Assembly (NCBI GenBank): GCA_023251875.1
Contig: JAHEXY010000006.1
Span: 272,992-336,991 of the forward strand
Direction of reading: 5' to 3'
Source: Bacteroidota bacterium
Lineage (GTDB): Bacteria; Bacteroidota; Bacteroidia; JAHEXY01
DNA length: 64,000 nt
In this document: in pieces, positions 55,801 to 62,044 of the stretch
Layout of the letters: every line of letters starts with the position of its first letter
Numbering within the stretch: position 1 is the stretch's first letter
The notes under the pieces: model-generated
Told to the model about the DNA's origin: nothing
Seen by the model: the letters and a program-made list of their open reading frames with translations, nothing else
The model's database searches: none
Position numbers and translations under genes: made by a program

Positions 55801-56251
55801 AGTTACCGATGTAAGAAATTGGTTGGAGTTCTCAGCTATTGAATATTACCGTGCCGATAACAAACAATTTAAATACTACGAATCATCAGGCGGTTTATCA
55901 GGCGGTGAAAAAGCACAACTTTCTTATACAATTTTAGGTGCGGCCATCGCTTACCAATTTGGAATTAACCAACACGGCAAGCAACCAAAATCATTTAGGT
56001 TTATTGCAGTTGATGAGGCCTTCTCTAAACTAGATCCTGAAAAATCACACTATTTAATGGCACTTTGTAAGCAATTGCATTTGCAACTTTTAGTAGTAAC
56101 ACCTCTCGATAAAATTCACATTGTGGAACCATTTATTTCTGCCTGCCATTATGTAGAAAACAAAAACAAACGCAATTCTGTAGTGTATGATTTAAGTATT
56201 GAAGAGTATCATCAGAAGAAAAAAGAGTTTGAGGGAATGGTGGCGGAGTAA
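52856..56251 (+). CDS. jetC: Wadjet JetC (SMC-like ATPase)
   Basis: A 1131-residue SMC/MksB-type protein. The Walker A motif is GANGSGKT at 48-55. Long coiled coils (residues ~250-420 and ~620-780) flank a hinge-like region near 440-600 (LLVPEKYYARVN). The C-terminal head has the ABC signature LSGGEKAQLSYTILG near 1020 and the Walker B VDEAFSKLD. It loads DNA and extrudes loops with JetA and JetB. The last codons (NKRNSVVYDLSIEEYHQKKK onward) are repeated downstream in near-identical form. No jetD follows within the window. Confidence 0.9.
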   Translation: MDDLSIFDTNKEGFRLYYMELYNWGTFGDQSHKIYRMTPNGNNSLLTGANGSGKTTIVDALISLLVPPMRRHYNQSSGAELKKERDETSYVLGYYGKTQSEDMTSSTIQHLRTKNDYSVLLAFFYNEGLQQMVTIAQVRWFSGNELKRAYLVSPNKLNIKDHISPIDTKGEWKKRLKKIPKTEIYDSFSNYAAEFSKIFGFRSDKALNLFNQTVGIKVLGDLNEFIRANMLEEVNVEEEFVKVRENYDDLLSAHKALEKAREQVKLLEPIIENGTAFEKLEIESQEMEQTKQLVPAYFAEKHNQMLNHAITNKMTDVEAQNDRMSTLKKMMGDLHEKEISLNSAKNADDLNARVNTLEEKIRSVEDEKIRKENSYNKYVEIIKKLDLDVNPTDVAFTENVKKTKERQGKISFEISDLEAKIIEESVKLQSKHNKFYDMSDDLQSYSERKNQIPPDNIRIRQGILEALGISEEEIPFVGELLRISEDEKEWEPAIQGVLFSFGLRLLVPEKYYARVNKYINSTRLNGRIVYHKVEDKRAPNIFMDMEDGFLPSKIEIKPDTPFQDWIEGQLRHSYNYACAEGLEDFQHHRKALTKSGLRKDGDRHEKDDRKNMLSHDRFVLGWDNREKLSGIRFQLQEIDKEIKSQQHHIEQLRQRINNLHVEKDAVTRLFTFDKFSELDWQAEVFQIQQLSSEKAELLKSSNNLARLDKQLKATQKDMRERNEMYEQIISTIAHLKRDISEFERKVDENNAVLKMYEGVDLKAEFTKLMPYLEKYENTYISLEAIDETRSKMMNEVAEKLSKNIKQKSELAQSLIRQMMFYKNPSEELLKKYPGWTGDTINLEPRISYIKEYRATYERLKNDDLPKYMDRFRKYLNESIIEKLTDFKTSLENQLDDIVDNVFELNGSLRQIDFSSNPNTYIELVAKNTSDTSIRQFRIDLGEWQPDLTLYELTKDDSILEQSFLKIQSIIQRLTEDENWRRKVTDVRNWLEFSAIEYYRADNKQFKYYESSGGLSGGEKAQLSYTILGAAIAYQFGINQHGKQPKSFRFIAVDEAFSKLDPEKSHYLMALCKQLHLQLLVVTPLDKIHIVEPFISACHYVENKNKRNSVVYDLSIEEYHQKKKEFEGMVAE

Positions 56252-56266
56252 AAATAAATTTGCATT

Positions 56267-56649
56267 ATGTTTACTAAATAGTTAACTTTATAATAAGTGA
56301 GGCAAGGCAATTAATTTTCTATAAAGATTATTTTCATGATTTTTTTGATGAACAATCGGAAAAAGTAAAAAATAAGATTGATTACGTATTTGATTTAGTA
56401 GCCAATGTAGAAAGGGTTCCTAGAACATATTTAAAACATATAGAAGGTAGTGATGCTCTTTATGAAATTAGAGTACAAACTGCCAATGATATTTTTAGAA
56501 TTTTTTCTTTTTTCGATCAAGGAAAACTTATCGTTATTATTAACGGATTTCAGAAAAAAACTGATAAAACTCCTAAAAAGGAAATAGAAAGGGCAGAGCG
56601 AATTAAAAAGGAATATTTTGAAGAAAAACGTAAACTGGGAAAACAATGA
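56267..56649 (+). pseudogene. HigB/Gp49-type toxin with a frameshifted start
   Basis: From about 56278 the frame codes a full Gp49/HigB-like toxin (ARQLIFYKDYFHDFFDEQ, LYEIRVQTANDIFRIFSF, INGFQKKTDKTPKKEIERAE). No ATG, GTG or TTG begins it. The ATG at 56267 is out of frame by one base: adding one A to the AAA at 56275 would give MFTKIVNFIISEA. So a single-base homopolymer deletion, or a sequencing error, has detached the start. The stop overlaps the antitoxin ATG. Toxin activity depends on which explanation holds. Confidence 0.7.
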
Positions 56650-56945
56650 GAAAGAAAAAAAATATCACAACTTTTGAAGAGCATCTTGAAAAACGTTATG
56701 GTAAAATAGGAACTCCAAAACGCGATGAATTTGAAAGAAATTCCAAATCTTTTATTATTGGTGAAATGGTTAAAGAAGCTCGTCTAGGTGCTGATTTAAC
56801 ACAAGATGAACTGGCAGAAAAATCCGGAACCAAAAAAAGCTATATTTCAAGAATTGAAAATGGCCGTAGTGATATTATGCTAACTACTTTATTTAAAATT
56901 ATTGAAAGTGGTTTAGGCCGCCAATTAAATATATCTATTGGATAA
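56646..56945 (+). CDS. HigA/XRE-type antitoxin
   Basis: A 99-residue helix-turn-helix protein with LTQDELAEKSGTKKSYISRI, the Cro/C1-type DNA-binding domain. It overlaps the toxin stop by four bases, the standard higBA layout, and would autorepress the operon. A paralogue with the same FEEHLEKRYGKIGTPKRDEF-type N-terminus (DELLDIKYGIIGTPKRDKF) lies at 61629. Its TAA stop is followed without a gap by a copy of the jetC 3' end. Confidence 0.88.
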   Translation: MRKKKNITTFEEHLEKRYGKIGTPKRDEFERNSKSFIIGEMVKEARLGADLTQDELAEKSGTKKSYISRIENGRSDIMLTTLFKIIESGLGRQLNISIG

Positions 56946-57033
56946 AAACAAACGCAATTCTGTGGTGTATGATTTAAGTATTGAAGAATACCACCAGAAG
57001 AAGAAGGAATTTGAGGGAATGGTGGCGGAGTAA
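56944..57033 (+). repeat. jetC 3'-end copy 1 (~90 bp)
   Basis: The copy runs from AAAACAAACGCAATTCTG to GAGTAA and keeps the jetC reading frame and stop. It differs from the resident gene at synonymous positions (GTA to GTG, GAG TAT CAT to GAA TAC CAC) and in a few codons near the KKKEF stretch. It begins inside the HigA stop codon. Confidence 0.92.
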
Positions 57034-57060
57034 AATTAGAAGTAAATATTATTAAAGTTG

Positions 57061-57215
57061 TTGGTCGTAGCGTCTCGCTACGACCTTTTATTTTAGGCAT
57101 CTTGCCGAATTAAATTTTATTTTTTTAACCAAAATCATAAATGCGGCCGGAGGCCTAAGTTTACAATCGTAGCGGGACGCTACGATTAACGCGTTCTGAT
57201 TAACTTTTTGCTAAA
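57061..57215. repeat. CGTAGC two-hairpin repeat, copy A
   Basis: Hairpin 1 is GGTCGTAGC/GCTACGACC (57063-57085) followed by a T-rich run. Hairpin 2 is ATCGTAGC/GCTACGAT (57166-57186). Conserved spacers include TTTTAGGCATCTTGCCG and ATGCGGCCGGAGGCCTAAG. The whole block recurs at 59680-59834 and starts 25-30 bases after a jetC 3'-end copy in both cases. It may work as the terminator of an ancestral jetC. Confidence 0.85.
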
Positions 57216-57239
57216 TTTGTGATAGGCTACGATGAACTG

Positions 57240-57259
57240 GGGAATGGTGGCGGAGTAAA
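57240..57259 (+). repeat. jetC 3'-end copy 2 (20-bp stub)
   Basis: GGGAATGGTGGCGGAGTAAA is identical to the last bases of jetC, including its stop. It follows hairpin repeat A directly and shows an older boundary of the same type. Confidence 0.75.
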
Positions 57260-57398
57260 TCATTAAACAATAAATATTTTTCAAATGGATTTAGAGCGTA
57301 AAAAGCTAAATACGGTAAGAGTTTTTAAAATAGAACCTGGCGTTTTTACATATAATGTCTCTTGGTTTCAATTTTGCTTATATTTAAAAGTTATAATT

Positions 57399-57683
57399 AT
57401 GAAAAAGGTTATTCAATTTACAGGTAATATATTTATAGGTATTGCTATTGTTTTTTTGTTAGTTCATTCTTTCTTGGCTATTTCAGATGGATCTATCACA
57501 AAAGATGTATTTGGTTTTACCATTCCAGAGCCACCCTTGTGGACTTCTTATATTCCGATTTTAGGTTCCATAATTGGTTTTTTTGTTCAATTTTTTTCAA
57601 TACATGGTCTGATTGGTATAGTTATTTCCTTAATATTATTGGGTATAGGTGTTAGCCTGATTAATTTTGGCAAATCAAAATAG
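57399..57683 (+). CDS. Small membrane protein, two or three helices
   Basis: A 94-residue protein starting MKKVIQFTGNIFIGIAIVFL, with hydrophobic helices at about 8-26 and 68-88 and a weaker one at 45-62. No family recognised. The frame is open upstream to ATG 57285 (MDLERKKL). That part resembles the start of the antitoxin at 63018 (RLERKKLL) and is more likely a remnant. The internal ATG at 57399 is preferred because the membrane protein begins there with a normal N-terminus. Confidence 0.5.
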   Translation: MKKVIQFTGNIFIGIAIVFLLVHSFLAISDGSITKDVFGFTIPEPPLWTSYIPILGSIIGFFVQFFSIHGLIGIVISLILLGIGVSLINFGKSK

Positions 57684-57703
57684 TTTCTGAAAGAAAACGT
57701 TCC

Positions 57704-57850
57704 CCGTTAATCGTAGTGTCTCGCTCATATCTTAATCCCTCAGCTCGGCTGAATATGTTTCAATTTAGCTGTAAAGAATATGCGAAGTGCCGTTAAGCGG
57801 CATTTGTAATGCCGCTTGAAACATAGCTGAATTTTTGGATATATTATTTG
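57704..57850. repeat. REP-like block with GCGGCATTTGTAATGCCGC hairpin
   Basis: AAGCGGCATTTGTAATGCCG and the following CTT (57795-57817) form a 10-bp stem with a 3-base loop. The context CTCGGCTGAATATGTTTCA ... TAATGCCGCTTG recurs in diverged form at about 62772-62850. The rest of the ~290-bp gap up to the BrnT gene is AT-rich with no recognised gene. Confidence 0.75.
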
Positions 57851-57976
57851 TTTCGTAAAGGTATCCAAGAGGGCTTCGCGTTGTAATTCAGCATACCTTT
57901 AAGCATGAAAAGCACTTTCCTTCTTTTGAATTTTTAAAATAATTTATTAATTTTGAATGTATAAGCCAGTATATAC

Positions 57977-58264
57977 ATGTTTTCATTTAAAAATATTGTC
58001 GGATTTGAATGGGATAAAGGAAATAAAACAAAGAATTTTGAAAAACATAAAGTAAATGAAACGGAATGTGAAGAAGTGTTTTTTGATTCAGAAAAGAAAA
58101 TCCTAAAAGATACTTTTCATTCTAAGGATGAAGAAAGATTTATTTTAATTGGCAAAACTAAAAATAATCGCTATTTATTTTTAGTTTTTACAATAAGGAA
58201 AAATAAAATAAGAGTTATTTCGGCAAGAGATTTAAATAAAAAAGAAAGGAGAGATTTATTATGA
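57977..58264 (+). CDS. brnT: BrnT-family ribonuclease toxin
   Basis: A 95-residue protein with the BrnT layout: FEWDKGNKTKNFEKHKVN at the N-terminus, a central EEVFFDSEKKIL, FILIGKTKNNRYLFLVFTIR, and the conserved end IRVISARDLNKKERRDLL. BrnT is a RelE-fold mRNA-cutting toxin. Its stop overlaps the start of the antitoxin by four bases, the typical brnT-brnA arrangement with the toxin first. Confidence 0.87.
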   Translation: MFSFKNIVGFEWDKGNKTKNFEKHKVNETECEEVFFDSEKKILKDTFHSKDEERFILIGKTKNNRYLFLVFTIRKNKIRVISARDLNKKERRDLL

Positions 58265-58521
58265 AAAAAAAACTTAAGATTCCTGAGTTTAAATCCAATG
58301 AAAAGGAAAAAGAATTTTGGAAAAACATAGATATAACTGAGTATTATTCAAAAGATGATTTTAAGGAGGTATCCTTTCCTGATTTAAAACCAACATCACG
58401 TTCTATTTCAATTCGCCTTCCAGAATTTTTATTAACACGCTTAAAAGAAAAAGCTAATGAACTTAATATCCCTTACCAATCACTAATAAAACAGTATTTG
58501 TCCTTGGGTTTAGTAAGATAA
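58261..58521 (+). CDS. brnA: BrnA/CopG-type antitoxin
   Basis: An 86-residue protein: the N-terminal half (PEFKSNEKEKEFWKNIDITE) is the toxin-binding tail and the C-terminal half (RSISIRLPEFLLTRLKEKAN then IPYQSLIKQYLSLGL) is a ribbon-helix-helix DNA-binding domain. It pairs with the BrnT toxin just upstream and would repress the operon. It is followed after 4 bp by a 152-residue gene that may belong to the same transcript. Confidence 0.87.
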   Translation: MKKKLKIPEFKSNEKEKEFWKNIDITEYYSKDDFKEVSFPDLKPTSRSISIRLPEFLLTRLKEKANELNIPYQSLIKQYLSLGLVR

Positions 58522-58525
58522 TACC

Positions 58526-58984
58526 ATGCAAAAATTTAGATTACCCCGAAAAATAAAGAAAAAACTGAAAGGAAAACTTTGGCTCTATCCAGCAGATGAA
58601 AAAGGCCATAGCCTTATGGCATGGCCAAGAGAATTGCAAGCAGATTATACTGCTATTAAACAAGGTCTTGTTAGAAATTTAATGGATGGTAGAAATACTA
58701 AAGCAAAAAGAAAAGAAGAAAGAAAAAAACTTGATAAAGAAATTATAGTTACTGACGAAGAACTTACAATTTTTGTAGCTGAAATTTTTGCAGAAGAATA
58801 TAGAGAATCTTCCTACGATATTTTAATCAGAGCAAAAACACATCCCAATGCAATTGTTGCATACTATAACTTTATTAATGCATACAAGCTAAATAAACAA
58901 GGAGAAGAATCATATAGCAATATCTGTTGCTTGGCTGTTGATGAGGCAAAGGATTTATTAAAAAAAAAGAGAGGCCAAAACTAA
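58526..58984 (+). CDS. Unrecognised 152-residue basic protein
   Basis: A highly charged protein starting MQKFRLPRKIKKKLKGKLWL, continuing YPADEKGHSLMAWPRELQAD and a helical Lys/Glu-rich middle (KAKRKEERKKLDKEIIVTDE). No family or motif is recognised. It directly follows the BrnTA pair by 4 bp. A second copy at 63573-63890 has lost its frame and its C-terminal third, so the gene travels with these TA arrays. Confidence 0.65.
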   Translation: MQKFRLPRKIKKKLKGKLWLYPADEKGHSLMAWPRELQADYTAIKQGLVRNLMDGRNTKAKRKEERKKLDKEIIVTDEELTIFVAEIFAEEYRESSYDILIRAKTHPNAIVAYYNFINAYKLNKQGEESYSNICCLAVDEAKDLLKKKRGQN

Positions 58985-59024
58985 ATTCACTTATAAAATT
59001 ATTAAATTCGAAAAACTAAAAATT

Positions 59025-59252
59025 ATGAGTACAATAGCAATTAAAATAGAATTAAAAGAACTTATAGAACAAGAAAGAGATTTAAGCATATTAAAAGCCA
59101 TTAAGGCTTTGCTAAAGAAAACTACTCTTGATACTGTTTTACGAGAAAAACTTACTCGCAGGGCAATAAAGTCAGAAGAAGATATAAAATCGGGAAGGGT
59201 ATTAAGCAGAGCAGAAGTTATTAGAAAAACAGATAAGCTAATTAAGAAATGA
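59025..59252 (+). CDS. Antitoxin of a ParE/RelE pair
   Basis: A 75-residue helical protein (IAIKIELKELIEQERDLSIL ... RAEVIRKTDKLIKK) with a basic C-terminus. It overlaps the downstream toxin start by four bases (ATGA). The family is not certain; the arrangement and size support an antitoxin. It lies 40 bp after the 152-residue gene. Confidence 0.7.
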   Translation: MSTIAIKIELKELIEQERDLSILKAIKALLKKTTLDTVLREKLTRRAIKSEEDIKSGRVLSRAEVIRKTDKLIKK

Positions 59253-59548
59253 AATTAGTTTATACTGAAGAGGCATTACAAGGCTTGGAAGAATCTTTGG
59301 AATTTATTGCTGCACAGGTAAGCATTAAAACCTTGGAAACTATTCGGAACAATATATTAGATAGAGCTGATAAGCTTGTTAAAAATCCTTCATCCGGCAG
59401 ACGAGAAGAATATCTTGAACATTTAGGACTTGATCATCGAAGAGTAATCGAATCTCATTATAAAATTGTTTATCGTATAGTAGGTTATACAATATACATA
59501 ACGGATATTTTTGATAGTCGACAAGACCCTAAAAAAATGAGGGGGTAG
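59249..59548 (+). CDS. ParE/RelE-family toxin
   Basis: A 99-residue protein with the ParE-like layout: MKLVYTEEALQGLEESLEFI (first strand and helix), NPSSGRREEYLEHLG, DHRRVIESHYKIVYRIVG (central strands), and the ending ITDIFDSRQDPKKM, typical of ParE with the terminal R-Q/H-D-P. It would poison DNA gyrase or cleave mRNA. A copy of the jetC 3' end begins 13 bases after its stop. Confidence 0.88.
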   Translation: MKLVYTEEALQGLEESLEFIAAQVSIKTLETIRNNILDRADKLVKNPSSGRREEYLEHLGLDHRRVIESHYKIVYRIVGYTIYITDIFDSRQDPKKMRG

Positions 59549-59560
59549 AAACGTTATGTA

Positions 59561-59653
59561 AAAAACAAACCCAATTCTGTGGTGTATGATTTAAGTATTG
59601 AAGAATACCACCAGAAGAAAAAAGAGTTTAAAGGAATAGCGGCAGGGGAATAA
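59561..59653 (+). repeat. jetC 3'-end copy 3 (~93 bp)
   Basis: It keeps the jetC frame up to a shifted stop (GCAGGGGAATAA). It shares the synonymous differences of copies 1 and 4 (GTG, GAA TAC CAC) and has its own changes at the end. It is followed by hairpin repeat B after 26 bases, as copy 1 is followed by repeat A. Confidence 0.92.
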
Positions 59654-59679
59654 TTCTAAGAAAATAGTATCATTATATG

Positions 59680-59834
59680 TTGGTCGTAGCGTCTCGCTAC
59701 GATCTTTTATTTTAGGCATCTTGCCGGATATAAATCTTAAAATTATTAATAAAATTATGATGCGGCCGGAGGTCTAAGTATACAATCGTAGCAAGATGCT
59801 ACGATTAACCGTTCTAATAACTTTTTTGCTAAAT
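59680..59834. repeat. CGTAGC two-hairpin repeat, copy B
   Basis: A second copy of the repeat at 57061, with hairpin GGTCGTAGC/GCTACGATC (one changed end base pair) and TGCGGCCGGAGGTCTAAG. It occupies the same position relative to a jetC 3' end. The 242-bp gap before the TPR gene holds only this repeat and a short inverted match to 57706 (CGATTAACGGGG at about 59857). Confidence 0.85.
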
Positions 59835-59895
59835 TGGAGGTACTAACGATTAACGGGGAGTCCTACTATTTAACTATTTTAAAACTTTTTTCTTA

Positions 59896-60909
59896 ATGAA
59901 AAAAATACCATTTCTATTCCTTATTTTCTTTTTAATCATAAATTTCTGTTGTCAAACATCTGAAAATTATTATGTCAGTGGAGGTTTGAAATATGATCAA
60001 AAAGATTATAAAGGAGCTTTAGCTGACTTCAATAAGGCTATTGAAATTAATCCAAAATATGCAGAGGCTTATAATGAGAGAGGGCTTGCAAAAGCTGAAC
60101 TACTAGACTACCAAGGAGCTATTAAAGACTATAATAACGCAATAGAGCTTATTCCTAACAATGCACAAATATATTGTAATAGAGGACTTGCTAAAAAACA
60201 TCTACAAGACTATAAAAGTGCTATAGAAGACTTCAATAAGGCCATTGAAATTAATCCAAAATATGCAGAAGCTTATAATGAGAGAGGACTTGCAAAAGAT
60301 GAACTACTAGACTACCAAGGAGCTATTAAAGACTATAATAATGCAATAGAGCTTATTCCTACAGATGAAGATGGCTATTATAATAGAGCTCTTTCTAAAT
60401 ATGATTTACAAGACTACCAAGGCACTATGGCGGACTTAAATAAAGCAATAGAGATTAATCCCAAAGATTCAGGAGCTTTTTATTCAAGAGGACTTACAAA
60501 AGATCAACTGCTAGACTACCAAGGAGCTATTGAGGATTTCAGTAAAACTATAGAGCTAAATCCTAAGAATGCAGAAGCATATTATAGTAGAGGATGGGCA
60601 AAACATAATCTTCTGGACAATCAAGGGGCTATTGAAGATTTCAGTAAAACTATAGAGCTAAATCCTAAGAATGCAGAAGCATATTATAGTAGAGGATTTG
60701 CAAAATATGATCTTCTGAACTATCGAGGAGCTATTGAAGATTTCAGCAAGACTATTGAGCTAAATCCTAAGAATGCAGATGTTTATTTTGAAAGGGGACT
60801 TGCAAAATATCAATTAGAGCAAAAAGATAGTTGTTGTTTGGATTTGAATAAAGCTGGAGAGTTAGGATATGAGAAAGCTTACGAAATGATAAAAGAATAT
60901 TGTAAATAG
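59896..60909 (+). CDS. Tetratricopeptide repeat exported protein
   Basis: A 337-residue protein with a signal peptide (residues ~1-19; INFCC could also be an atypical lipobox) followed by nine near-perfect 34-residue TPR units (for example DYQGAIKDYNNAIELIPNN, DYQGAIEDFSKTIELNPKN). Such helical solenoids bind partner proteins. Units at 60025-60170 are repeated 204 bases on, and two later units are nearly identical at 102-base spacing. Recent internal duplication is therefore clear. It follows hairpin repeat B after about 60 bp. Confidence 0.85.
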   Translation: MKKIPFLFLIFFLIINFCCQTSENYYVSGGLKYDQKDYKGALADFNKAIEINPKYAEAYNERGLAKAELLDYQGAIKDYNNAIELIPNNAQIYCNRGLAKKHLQDYKSAIEDFNKAIEINPKYAEAYNERGLAKDELLDYQGAIKDYNNAIELIPTDEDGYYNRALSKYDLQDYQGTMADLNKAIEINPKDSGAFYSRGLTKDQLLDYQGAIEDFSKTIELNPKNAEAYYSRGWAKHNLLDNQGAIEDFSKTIELNPKNAEAYYSRGFAKYDLLNYRGAIEDFSKTIELNPKNADVYFERGLAKYQLEQKDSCCLDLNKAGELGYEKAYEMIKEYCK

Positions 60910-60942
60910 TGCTCTGTTCAGCGTAGCTTATTAATAAATCCG

Positions 60943-61022
60943 TCTGGTCGAGATTTGTGTGACGTATTGTGTGCAAGCTAATCTCGATCCAATAAAATAG
61001 GATTTGTAATCCTGATAATAAA
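60943..61022. repeat. REP-like block with TCGAGATT/AATCTCGA and AGGATT/AATCCT stems
   Basis: TCGAGATT (60948-60955) pairs with AATCTCGA (60980-60987). AGGATTTGTAATCCT follows as a second hairpin. The same order recurs with compensating changes at 62881-62966 (GAGATT ... AATCTC, then CTTGTAATCC). Confidence 0.75.
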
Positions 61023-61084
61023 ATAATTTCAAAATCAATTCATGCCAATCGGCTTCTTTTGTATCTTTAAGTAAATTTATTTTT

Positions 61085-61327
61085 ATGGCAAGCCTTAATC
61101 TGAGAACTAATTTTCATCAATTAATTGATAGTATAAATAATGAAGTTGTGTTATCAAAGTTTTATGAATTAATTTCAAAGCATCATAATGCTACAAACGG
61201 TGATTTATGGAATCGGCTATCAAAAGAAGAATTAGATGAATTATTATTATCAGATTTAGAGTCGGAAGATGCTGATAATTTAATACCTCATTCTAAAATG
61301 GCTGCAAAACATAAAAAATGGCTTTAA
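61085..61327 (+). CDS. Antitoxin of a ParE-type pair
   Basis: An 80-residue acidic protein (NLRTNFHQLIDSINNEVVLS ... LSKEELDELLLSDLESEDAD) ending MAAKHKKWL. This type of addiction-module antitoxin pairs with a ParE toxin; the next start overlaps by ten bases. A TATCTTTA -7-like box lies at about 61059, giving the unit its own promoter. Confidence 0.82.
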   Translation: MASLNLRTNFHQLIDSINNEVVLSKFYELISKHHNATNGDLWNRLSKEELDELLLSDLESEDADNLIPHSKMAAKHKKWL

Positions 61328-61617
61328 CATTATTTTGGTCAAAACGGGCCGATAAAAAATTCGATAGAATTTGTGCTTATCTAGAATCCGAATGGGGAGA
61401 AAAAGTTACTACTGCATTTGTTAAAAAGGTATATGAGTTTTTAGATATACTTGTTGAGTTTCCAGGTATAGGCTCACTTGAAAATAAAGAAAAAAATATT
61501 CGTGGTTTTGTAATTGTAAAACAAATAACCATTTTCTACAAGCGAAAGGGAAATAAGATTATACTCTTAAATTTTTTTGATAATCGCCAGCATCCCATTA
61601 AAAAACAATTAAAATAA
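61318..61617 (+). CDS. ParE-family toxin
   Basis: A 99-residue ParE/RelE-fold protein: MALTLFWSKRADKKFDRICA, EFPGIGSLENKEKNIRGFVI, ITIFYKRKGNKIILLNFFDN and the terminal NRQHPIKK. The end (R-Q-H-P) is the ParE signature region. It overlaps its antitoxin by ten bases. Twelve bases after its stop a HigA-like gene follows, so this TA pair has an extra regulator attached. Confidence 0.88.
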   Translation: MALTLFWSKRADKKFDRICAYLESEWGEKVTTAFVKKVYEFLDILVEFPGIGSLENKEKNIRGFVIVKQITIFYKRKGNKIILLNFFDNRQHPIKKQLK

Positions 61618-61628
61618 TTTTCATCTCA

Positions 61629-61937
61629 ATGAAAAAGAAAGATAGTATAAAAGCTGCTAGAAGTTTTGATGAACTTCTTGATATAAAATACGGAATAATT
61701 GGTACACCAAAGCGAGATAAATTTGAAGAAAAAGCCCAATATTTTGTAATAAGCGAAATGCTTAAAGAAGCACGTAAAGAAGCCGATATTACACAATCAG
61801 AGCTAGCGCAAAAAGTAGGAACTAAAAAAAGTTATATTTCAAGGTTAGAAAATGGGCATTGCGATATACAACTTTCTACATTATATAGAATTTTTGAACA
61901 AGGTCTTGGCCTTAGAATTAATTTACTCATATCATAA
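61629..61937 (+). CDS. HigA/XRE-type regulator without its own toxin
   Basis: A 102-residue helix-turn-helix protein (ITQSELAQKVGTKKSYISRL) paralogous to the HigA at 56646. No HigB toxin precedes it; a ParDE-type pair does, 12 bases upstream. It may act as an orphan antitoxin or as a second repressor of that operon. Its TAA stop runs directly into the fourth jetC 3'-end copy, exactly as at the first HigA. Confidence 0.85.
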   Translation: MKKKDSIKAARSFDELLDIKYGIIGTPKRDKFEEKAQYFVISEMLKEARKEADITQSELAQKVGTKKSYISRLENGHCDIQLSTLYRIFEQGLGLRINLLIS

Positions 61938-62020
61938 CAAACGTAATTCTGTGGTGTACGATTTAAGTATTGAAGAATACCACCAGAAGAGGAAAGAGTT
62001 TGAAGGAATTGTGGCAGAGT
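61936..62020 (+). repeat. jetC 3'-end copy 4 (~85 bp)
   Basis: It begins at the HigA-like stop and keeps the jetC frame for 25 codons. The end has diverged (GTGGCAGAGTTGAATAA), so the frame runs on for a short distance. It shares the GTG and GAA TAC CAC synonymous differences with copies 1 and 3. Confidence 0.9.
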
Positions 62021-62044
62021 TGAATAATATAATCTCTATTAAAC

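Noticed and set aside
57285..57398. N-terminal extension of the small membrane protein
   Set aside because: The extension resembles the start of an antitoxin (LERKKL) and is followed by an ordinary membrane-protein start at 57399, so it is treated as a remnant.
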